DNA of 26,498 nt, taken from the NCBI GenBank assembly GCA_037178675.1, contig JAYMGJ010000648.1, positions 1 to 26,498 on the forward strand, in the 5' to 3' direction. The notes beneath the pieces were generated by a model. It had not been told where the DNA came from. It saw nothing but the letters and a program-made list of their open reading frames with translations, and made no database searches. A program made the position numbers and the translations under genes. This document shows positions 19,108 through 26,498 of the stretch, one piece after another; positions within the stretch are counted from its first letter, which is position 1, and each line of letters opens with the position of its first letter. This DNA comes from Scleroderma bovista (Eukaryota; Basidiomycota; Agaricomycetes; Boletales; Sclerodermataceae).

Positions 19108-19246
19108 GTATGATAGCAACAAGGAGGAATTTATTCAGGTGTATGGGGATGCCATCGAGAAGGGCATTGCAGCACTCTTCAGAGCCATCACCTGTGCTTG
19201 CCAGGTTCGAGGCCGTTGTCAGGCTTCCCACGCTGCCCAGCAGTGA
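19108..19246 (+). pseudogene. Tyrosine recombinase-like gene, last exon beyond the hAT insertion
   Basis: Removing the hAT element and one TSD joins intron 15350-15412 (GTGAGT...CTCAG) to an exon starting at 19108. The split Trp codon (TG plus G) is completed and followed by YDSNKEEFIQVYGDAIEKGIAALF, consistent with the C-terminal tail of this family, ending at TGA 19244-19246. The intact phase across a 3.7-kb insertion is good evidence that this is the same gene. Confidence 0.65.
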
Positions 19247-20289
19247 TGACGACAGTGACCAGCAATATTTTTCATTTTTCATTTTGGTTTTTCAACTAGA
19301 CATTTCCTTCCTGTACCCTAGAGTCACTACAATGCTGCATTGCTTTTTCTGTTGCTTTTTCTGTCCCTCTGATGAGTCTGGTGATCCCACAGCAAGCTGC
19401 TGAATTGAGTTTTTTCGTCCCTCGGCCTTCGGACAGTCTCACTTGGCTGAGCCCAGCACCCATTCTGTTCCGTCGAGCACTCCGTCAATCACGCCTGTCA
19501 CAGCTCACGCTCACTGACGCTCGCGGACTTATGGCAACGATGCCATCCCAGCGAGGCACCCCCATGCTGACAATATGACGCAAAATTTGCACATATATTT
19601 ATCGCCGCCGCGCCGCCACACTCACCACACCTTGCCGCACTCACCTCACCGCACTGACTGCCGCCACGCTCACCTCACCGCACTGACCACCACCATGCTC
19701 ACCTCACCGCACTGACCGCCACCATGCTCACCACACCGCACTGACCCTCCACCATGTTCACCATATGATGCAAATTTTGCACATATATTTATCGCTGCCT
19801 GTTTTTCCCGCCGCATTTTTCATTGCCCCATCATGTTATCATTCGTGCTGGAATATGAAAATTAGGGAGAGGTATTCTGCTATGTGACCAATGCACCAGA
19901 TTTACAGTACTAGTGGTCTTACTGCACTAATTGCACAAAATTGAATAAAAATAGATCAAAATTTCTTGAAAGATGGCTAACTAATTACTGCTGTACATGC
20001 TTTTATGTAAAGACAGTCAACCCCAATGTCCACAAGCTCTGGAACAAGATAGTTTTTCCCAAATCAGATGAGGTCAACCAGAGAGACATAACATAAATTC
20101 TCTTTGATGCAATTGAGGATGAACTGACAGAGCTCAGAAGAGCATCCAAACTTGTCAGTGAACTTGAGCAAGTTGCGGATGTCTGGAAGTGTATAAAAGG
20201 GACGGATGCTAGTACGAATGGCTTAATTTAGAGTTCGATAGTTGAGTTACAAGAGGACTTACTGGCCAGTGCTCACTTCAAGGTACAAA
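19247..20289. other. Spacer without a recognisable gene
   Basis: Apart from the minisatellite block (19573-19799), this stretch is pyrimidine-rich (19260-19370) and then AT-rich (19850-20010). A plus-strand segment around 20010-20230 reads VNPNVHKLWNKIVFPKSDE and later FDAIEDELTELRRASKLVSE with one stop between them. It could be a decayed exon of something, but I do not recognise it. Confidence 0.4.
19573..19799. repeat. 29-bp minisatellite framed by 37-bp direct repeats
   Basis: About four copies of a 29-30 bp unit (CTCACCTCACCGCACTGACC + GCCACCATG) run from about 19641 to 19758. On each side lies a 37-bp AT-rich repeat, 19573-19609 and 19763-19799, differing at only a few positions and containing the near-palindrome GCAAAATTTGC. 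Inverted and direct relatives of these blocks occur at 23703-23745 and 23871-23910. Confidence 0.85.
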
Positions 20290-23200
20290 CCAAATTGTTC
20301 CATGGGCAGACTTGAGTGCAGTCGTCATTTGTGCCATCGGGGGTGATGCCAACAATCTCACCGTAGGCACGCAGCTTTCTCAACGAGTTGCTTCTTGTCT
20401 TCGGGAGAGGAGCGAGTGAGGACTTGGATGCATGGAAGGATCTCGAGCATCTCTTTAACTGAGAGTTGACGGAACACTGGCCCTGATGTGCTCCACCCCA
20501 TTATGGATAACCTTGACGCCACGTTCTTCCAACGTATCCATGATGATATTAATCCACAGCAGCTGGACTGCAGACAGAACAGATGTTTCAGAAGAAGACA
20601 CCACAGCAGTGACAAACGTGACAACGACAGCTGTAACGTTGGTGGAAATCTGGAACTGTAAGAACTTGCAAACTGCATCATTGACGCATCGCCCCCACAT
20701 GATGGCTTTCACGATAGAGGAGAAGTTGTTGTCCATCAGGATGATGTCTGAGGCCTCCTTGGCCACTTCAGTACAGCGATACCCATAGAGAAGCCCACAT
20801 GGGCAGTCTTGAGTGCAGGACCGTCGTTTGTGCTGTCACCCGTGACGCCAACGATCTCGCCGTAGGCACACAGCTTCTCAACAAGAAGCTTCTTGTCTTC
20901 AGGGGACGAGCGAGCAAGGACTTGGATACACAGAAGGATCTCGAGCATCTCTTTATCTGAGAGTTGACGGAATACTGGCCCTTCCATGATGATACCACCT
21001 GGTGTGAAGATACCGCATTGAAGTGTGATGGAGCGTGCTGTAAGGACGTTGTCCCCAGTACACATCTTGATGGCGACGCCAGCCTTGTGACAGTCTGCAA
21101 CCGCCTCACGAACGCCAAGGCAGAGAGGATCTTCAATCCCAACGATCCCAATGAGGACCATGTCACAAGCGAGTTGTTCGAAGGGAACCTAAAAGACGGT
21201 CAGAGATATAAGTCACTACTGTAAAAGATACTATGTACCTCTCCGTCGGTCAAAGTAACGTTAGCAGGCGGCCAGCTGGAAAAATCGCGATAGCAAATCG
21301 CGATTGTGCGCAACGTTTGGTTGGCATAGAATATAATCGTCTGCGACATGCTCTCCTTTGCATCCGTGTCGATATTGGTCATCTCCACCAGTGCATTCTT
21401 GTCAGTGGAGGCAATTCCGTTCCGGGACACAACAATGTGTCAGGTGCAAAGATTCGTGAGGATCTCGCTCACACCTTTCACATATAGCCTGTATCTGCCC
21501 TCCTCAATCTTGACAACGACACCCATCGCCTTCCGCTCGCTCGAGAAGGGGATCATCTGAACGACCTCAGCCGTATTCTGCACCTCCCTGAAATTCAACC
21601 ATTGGAGGTCCTTCGCGAAGCTCAACAAAGCTGTCTCCATCTTACTCCCCACAAAATCCAACTTCCCACTACCTGGGTCCTCGTCCTCGAACGCCGTAGA
21701 GTTGACCACAATCATTGCATTGAATAATTTTCGTAATTGAGGAGATAAAATTGTGTTGAGCTCGCTGAGGTCAATCAAAAAGTCGTCCCTGGGCCTCATG
21801 TTGGAGTCGTGGCTCCTTTGTGAACCACCATCATCTGCAGCGTTCGTGTGAGATTGGTTCTGTTCAAGACGGCGAACGAATTTGGCGTGGGCGCCGACAG
21901 AGCCAGCAACGATGGACATTGTGTTCTGAGTGAGCGTGCCGGTCTTGTCGGTGCAGATAACGGACACGTTCGCCATTGTTTCACACGAGCCGAGGACGTG
22001 GACAAGAAGATTCTCCTTGGTTGTACGTTTCGTCGCGAACGTGAGTGCCAGCGTCACAGCAAGGGGAAGGCCTATGATTGGTATGAGTGGGGGAAGTGCG
22101 TCAACACCGAATCGGGACTTACCTTCAGGAACAGCAACGACATCGAGCATTACCGAGATGATAAGGGTTTGTACAAATGCCATGCCGTTCTGGTTGGCAT
22201 TCCTTCAAGCAAAAAAAGGTGAGGTGATGTCAGAGCGGGGGACCCTGATGCCAAATGGGGACCGACTCACCGAGGGGGATCTCCCATGCCAAGTTGAACA
22301 AAGAATCTTATCATGAGTGCAGTAAAGAGAATTATGCCTGCTACACTTCCAATTTGGCAATAAATTCCGCAAGAACATTTAGTTTGAGCTGAAGAGGGGT
22401 ATTCTCCATATCTGTACGCAAAGCTGGACCCGGTTTGAGATTTACCGGGCATAAGAAGAGAACGTTGGAAGAACATACCCATCATGATCCGACCGTTGAA
22501 GCTCTTTGTGCCCACTGTGACGACGACGTAGTGGCCAACACCTTCTAAAACCTTGCTACCGCTGACGATGAAACAATCCGTGTGGCTCATGCTAGGGCCC
22601 TCTTTTTGTGGCGACTGCACATTCCTCCATTCGATGCAATATGAGTAAGGGGCTTTCTTGTTGGCGTCAGTTTCACCAGTGGCAGCCGACTCATCGCATT
22701 TCACATTGTGGCCAGATAAGAATATTCCATCGCAGGGGATGATCTCTCCGGGTTCCAGAAGTGCGATATCACCCACAACAACTTCCTATATAGGGGTTCA
22801 GTGAATAATGGAAAAGTGATGGATCTTGGACGTACCTTGACATCGATGATGTGCTCCACCCCATTGCGGATAACCTTGATGCCGCACTCTTCCTTTTTCT
22901 CATTTAGTGCCTTGAACTGGCACTCCTTCTGCCAGTCGTTTAATGATCCAACTACAACCTATATTCGTATTCAGTGACGAGCGTGGGCAAAAAGTGTGTG
23001 AACTCACAACTATGAGGATTGCAATCATGATTGCAACTCCTTCGACCCAGTCAACAAGAGGATCCCCTGGTTCCCAAGGGGTACCAAAATCTTGAAACAG
23101 ACCTAGCGCCAACGAGATGACAGCTGCTATAGACAAAAGCACCTTAATGAAGCTGAATTACATCCAAGCCAAGCAAATACAATATGACAACTTACCAAGA

Positions 23201-23650
23201 CTTTGTCTTTCAGTGCGAGCCACATCAAAGCAAGTAACGATTTGGTCTGTCGATGCGGAAGTATGTTTTCTCCAAAAACTTGCTTATGCTCCTGTGGCGT
23301 CGCGCGAAACGGATCGCCATTGTCTCCCTTATCATCCCCAGGATGAGTTCCTTTCAATTTGAACATGTCCTGTTTAGTCGCTGAGGGCCGGTCGTGCCTT
23401 TGAGAAGCCCCAGCGCCAGCACCGGGTCTGCCATCAGATGAGCAATCATCTCCGTAGTAGTGTGTACCGACCCATAATCCTTGCGTGGGGTGAGTTCCAA
23501 GCCCATGTAGGAGAGCCACTACCCCTCCGATGGCCTCGAGAGAATGCAAGTCTTTCGGATCCAGCAGACTAGCAAGTTTGTACAGCTTAAACGCGAACGG
23601 GCCCAAATCGATATTGTCCTCATCCAAAGGCATCACATCTGTTGAGCCAC
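20290..23650 (-). pseudogene. PMCA/PMC1-type Ca2+-transporting P-type ATPase, rearranged
   Basis: P2B-type calcium pump. From the right: GPFAFKLYKLASLLDPKDL, ENILPHRQTKSLLALMWLALKDKVL, LLSIAAVISLALGLFQDFG (TM), the A-domain region VVVGDIALLEPGEIIPCDG and CDESAATGETDANKK, then VVAVPEG/LPLAVTLA (TM4; a 51-nt in-frame intron lies between), CTDKTGTLTQN with the phosphorylated Asp, MIPFSSERKAMGVVV, KMCTGDNVLTARSI and [13 protein letters not shown] (family usually GDGTND). Introns are short GT-AG. Damage: a missing base near 22351-22356 (IAK/IGS junction), another near 20781 (GIA to VAKEASD), and a scrambled tail (see findings). The remaining TM helices and the C-terminus are absent. The N-terminus is open to about 23690 with no certain ATG. 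Confidence 0.92.
20298..20485 (-). repeat. Duplicated fragment of the ATPase N/P-domain
   Basis: About 185 bp nearly repeating 20797-20985. Both encode [29 protein letters not shown] on the minus strand. This copy is joined at its right end to about 47 bp (20487-20533) resembling 22847-22893 (KVIxNGVEHI coding), which is in turn joined to the TM exon ...WINIIMDTL. The copy is more diverged at its left end. Confidence 0.85.
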
Positions 23651-24092
23651 TAGCGTGACCTTTGTCTGGTGCAGCGAGGTGTGGGTGTGTTGAGCGTGGC
23701 CGGCCATGATAAAAATATGTGCAAATATTGCATCATACTCCATCCCTGGTCGATATCCAATTGGAATCGAGAGGGAGTAGTGCACTGACTCACTGCGCTG
23801 CCACGCTCAACTTTGTAGATTTCCTCACAGTGAGTAGTTGACGCGAAAATATGTATCGCAGCCATGCCGCTGCGCTGCCACGCTCACCACACCTTGCCGT
23901 GCTCAATTTTGTAGATTTCCTCACAGCAAGTAATATAAAATAGATTGATGTCCATTGGACATCCATGATGTATTGTCACCGCTAACGATGAAACTGTGTG
24001 TGAACCAACATACCATGGGAAGCAAACAAACAATCTACTAATGGTAGATACAATGAGTGCAGCTCAGAATGAAACACGACTGAGATGATCAA
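23651..24092. repeat. Repeat-rich spacer between ATPase and Cys-rich gene
   Basis: No gene seen. It holds an inverted copy of the 37-bp repeat (about 23703-23745). Two direct copies follow of a unit with CTGCGCTGCCACGCTCA and TTTGTAGATTTCCTCACAG (about 23800-23842 and 23871-23928), the second containing CACCACACCTTGCCG as at 19623-19637. A perfect short hairpin GATGTCCA/TGGACATC lies near 23947-23963. About 25 bp near 23979-24003 resembles ATPase sequence at 22557-22585. Confidence 0.6.
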
Positions 24093-25586
24093 TCAGGTCA
24101 GATCCATGAAGGAAATATTGTCGCTATCATAGTCAGCCTCATATCCACCGACTACTTGAAGCACGATAGCAGTGGGGTCCCAGAGGTCAGCACTTGAGAT
24201 ATTGCTCTTGGGGCCAAGGTCACTTGGAGATAAGGGCTGCGATAGTTCTGGTTCTTCCACTAGTAAAACATTTTAGTTAGTTTGTCAATGACATCGTGCA
24301 GAGACTTACTACGTCTCATCTTCTTGAACAGTAGATCAATTGATTCTGGTGATGAGAGGATCATTTCGATAGATGGAAAAGCCTATTTGGTGGATTGCAC
24401 CTTTTGTGTGGGCCGTGGTCGTTTGCCTTAGGAGTGCAAATCAATTACTGTATTGAAGCAAGCCAAAAAACAACAACACACACAACATACCTGTATTGAT
24501 ATCAAGTTTGCTGAACAAGCTGGAGAGGTCAATCTCCTCTTCCCCAGAACTAATTTCAATGTCCGTTGCTACGACAGGTGGATGGACCCTCCACAATTTG
24601 TACACGCTTTCTGGGATAGGGTTCCGGGTAACTGTTTCAAAACATGTATCAGTATGTTTTAAATAATAACACATTACTTACCAAACCATAAGCAGGAGCC
24701 TGCGATGCCTGCCTTATCACGCCCTTTATTCCGATGGAGGACCGTACCAGTTGGTTGGGCCACCTCACATAGTACATACTCTCCACTGACTTGAGTCAGA
24801 AGTTGCCAGTCAGGCTGCTGCACCTGTGACCCTGACTGTTGACGGCGCGAGTCCAAATAACGAAAAACTTGAGGGAACAAGATGCGGAGCAACTCTTTGG
24901 TAACATCCTCGTGGGTCCAAGCTACTTGGATTGGGGTAATCTTGTCAATATAACATCTGTGCTCTTCTAGGTCTTCGATGAACTGATTTCATTGATTTTT
25001 ATTGCGTGGCACTGGGTTTGGCGACCTTAGATGACCCACTCCCTATTTGCAATGTGAGATGCTGTATTTACAATGAAACAAAAGACATATGTCCAGCCCG
25101 CATGTTATGATTCCGATAGCCTTCACATGAAAGTCGTGAGCACTCCCAGATACATTCTAACATCAATTATTAGTTATAACAAAGCACCAAAGCTAGAAGT
25201 TGCTGACTTACCTTGCCTCTATCCGTAGCCTCAGCCGCTGGTTTTGCTTTCGTTTGCAGTGCTTCTTTACGAGCCTCGGGTCGAGAACTTGTAGGTCTTT
25301 TGGCCACCAAATTCCCCAGAATGTTTTTGACCCTCTGTGCAGTATACGTCTGCGTGGCAATGGCGTTGGTGTTGGAAGGAGTGGTAATGAACGGATCAGA
25401 TGTAGCGGAGTTGCCAGACGGAGCAGTGTCAGACGGAGCAGTGTTGGATGGGGTCATGGACTGCACCTTGGGATGTTTGCTCCTCCCGTGGTTGCACTCC
25501 CAGCAGTGGGCAGGGTCGCCGTCCTTCACCATAAAACACTCACAGTCACAGTTCCCCTCGCCACTTCTGCAGAACTCCGGCATCAT
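24093..25586 (-). CDS. Uncharacterised Cys-rich basidiomycete protein, probably decayed
   Basis: The start MPEFCRSGEGNCDCECF at about 25586 begins a Cys cluster (C-x6-C-x-C-x-C ... HCWECNHGRSKH) that looks like a small zinc-binding module. A Thr/Ser-rich linker and TAQRVKNILGNL follow. After a GT-AG intron (donor about 25213) comes IGIITCGLD and, further on, WTHEDVTKELLRILFPQVFRYL, LLTQVSGEYVLC and RNKGRDKAGIAGSCLWFG. Introns at about 24632-24681 and 24431-24489 lead to NPIPESVYKLWR, an acidic stretch, and a C-terminus ending ...ISFMDLT with stop at 24093-24095. I recall the family as a common uncharacterised protein of mushroom genomes but know no function. In-frame stops around 24990-25055 suggest either an extra intron or decay. 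Confidence 0.6.
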
Positions 25587-25651
25587 AAGGTAGAGGGGAA
25601 TGACCAGTCAGATTAGAAAGACGAGGGCTTTTTATGGAGGCATTATCATCG

Positions 25652-26498
25652 TCAATACAAGTAAAAAGATAAAGCCAGTAACGACTGACACCACAGGCGT
25701 GCCTGAGAATACCAAATTGAATCGGCCAAAGAAATCTCTACGTATTTTTGTGCACGGCGTCCAACATGGATGGTCTCGATGGCCGGATATATTTCTGAAC
25801 CCCATTCGTCTTGTGTGAGCCCAAAGCCAGCCGGTGTGATATCTTGCTCGACAACTTCACAGAGATCAGTTAAAAAATGTTCTGCTTCACCGTTATTCCT
25901 GAAGGGGTTTCGATGTAAGGGTACGTGTACAGCTTCATGGTTGATGTTTGCCTGTTGTTCACTTGTGATCGCATCAACGGCATCTGGTGCGGCACCTAAC
26001 TCCTGAGCCATATTCTGTTCTTTGTAGATGCCAAAATGAAGTTGGCTGAGAAACCGCAAGTCCTGTTTGCAATTGAGATAAGGAACGACTAATAACAGTG
26101 GACATTACCCCTGGGCTTTTGTTATTGGTATCTGGACCACTGATGGGGTGCCAGTTCCAATCATCCCGAAACGTCTGACAGTCATCGTTAATTTCATCAA
26201 GGAAAAGTATATGTATCAGCCAGAGGTGTGTCGAATCTTGCACGTCAAGCATGTGCATTCATTCTAAGCAGGTGAAAAAGGCACGCCAATGCCTGGCGAA
26301 TTGAGATCCAACCTCGACCCACAAATGCTCAATACAACAGTTCCTAGTGGAACTATTCCACCTGTTATTAGTAACAACAAGTTGAAATACATCCTAAAAA
26401 CTTACGTGCCCCATATGAACGACCCCCTGTGATGACCGTTGTTCATGATCATGTAAGTCGCCACGTCAATATTCTCGCCACCATGGTCACCTTGTGCA
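25652..26498 (-). pseudogene. Integrase-core (DDE-type) domain protein, N-terminus outside the window
   Basis: Minus-strand gene entering from the right edge. The first visible exon has HGGENIDVATYMIMNNG and HRGSFIWGT. An intron (26362-26405, 44 nt) leads to a segment with CIEHLWVEVGSQFARHWRAFF, then HMLDVQDSTHLWLIHILFLDEIN and WNWHPISGPDTNNKSPG. An intron (about 26064-26108) precedes DLRFLSQLHFGIYKEQ and a C-terminal block EAVHVPLHRNPF, ITPAGFGLTQDEW, ISLADSIWYSQARLW. These match, in order, the integrase core-like family common in agaricomycetes, probably derived from a DDE transposase. TGA at 26259-26261 replaces Arg in the L-E-R context, and Cys replaces Arg nearby (TCLE, NCCIE), so this copy is decayed. 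Confidence 0.72.

Noticed and set aside
13900..19246. Recombinase gene as the captain of a Starship-type giant element.
   Set aside because: Starship captains belong to a DUF3435 group described in Ascomycota. I cannot show that relationship here, and no cargo boundaries or target repeats are visible.
19641..19758. Tandem 29-bp units as a CRISPR array.
   Set aside because: The units are contiguous with no unique spacers, and the context is eukaryotic.
535..26498. A cooperating gene cluster or defence system made of nuclease, recombinase and integrase genes.
   Set aside because: All are broken, lie on different strands and are interrupted by transposons; the co-location is better explained by accumulation of multi-copy families in silent chromatin.

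Overview
This window looks like a transposon-rich stretch of a basidiomycete (probably mushroom-forming, Agaricomycete) genome. The evidence is GT-AG introns of about 44-63 nt, many of them 48-51 nt, with CTRAY-like branch sites; a chromodomain Ty3/Gypsy element; a Ty1/Copia element; a hAT element; and several multi-copy gene families familiar from mushroom genomes (XPG/PIN-like nuclease, tyrosine recombinase-like protein, integrase-core protein). Almost every gene is broken, so I read the window as a nested, decaying region and not as a working gene cluster.

Layout, left to right. (1) 1-460: fragment of the Prp8 C-terminal (JAB1/MPN) domain, frameshifted at a 20-C run. (2) 535-8376: XPG-like structure-specific nuclease gene whose exon-intron phases can be followed throughout. 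A 6,055-bp Ty3/Gypsy chromovirus (1859-7913, minus strand, 5-bp TSD CGTTA) sits inside one of its introns. The Gypsy element carries LTRs, a Tf1-type self-priming PBS, a polypurine tract, a -1 frameshift site between gag and pol, and protease, RT-RNase H, integrase and chromodomain. A truncated Copia LTR interrupts its gag. (3) 8684-13853: Ty1/Copia element with 5' LTR, half-tRNA-iMet type PBS and one 1,532-codon frame cut by stop codons; its 3' end is missing. (4) About 13900-19246: tyrosine recombinase-like gene, split by a hAT transposon (15416-19102, 8-bp TSD CTCAGGTA). The hAT transposase is itself split by a complete solo Copia LTR (15733-16006, TSD AAAGA). (5) 19573-20290: minisatellite and AT-rich spacer. 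(6) About 20290-23650 minus: PMCA/PMC1-type Ca2+-ATPase pseudogene with a scrambled, duplicated tail, bracketed by inverted copies of a short repeat. (7) 24093-25586 minus: uncharacterised Cys-rich basidiomycete gene. (8) 25652-26498 minus: integrase-core (DDE-type) gene running off the right edge.

Two themes connect the region. First, insertions are nested and can be ordered: XPG gene, then Gypsy, then Copia LTR; and recombinase gene, then hAT, then Copia LTR. Second, decay is dominated by C-to-T/G-to-A changes. In-frame TGA codons stand where the families have Arg (CGA), and Cys codons stand where they have Arg, in transposons and host-like genes alike. The Copia frame has several such stops and no indel. 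This points to deamination of methylated CpG in silenced chromatin. Family comparisons are from memory, with no database search.
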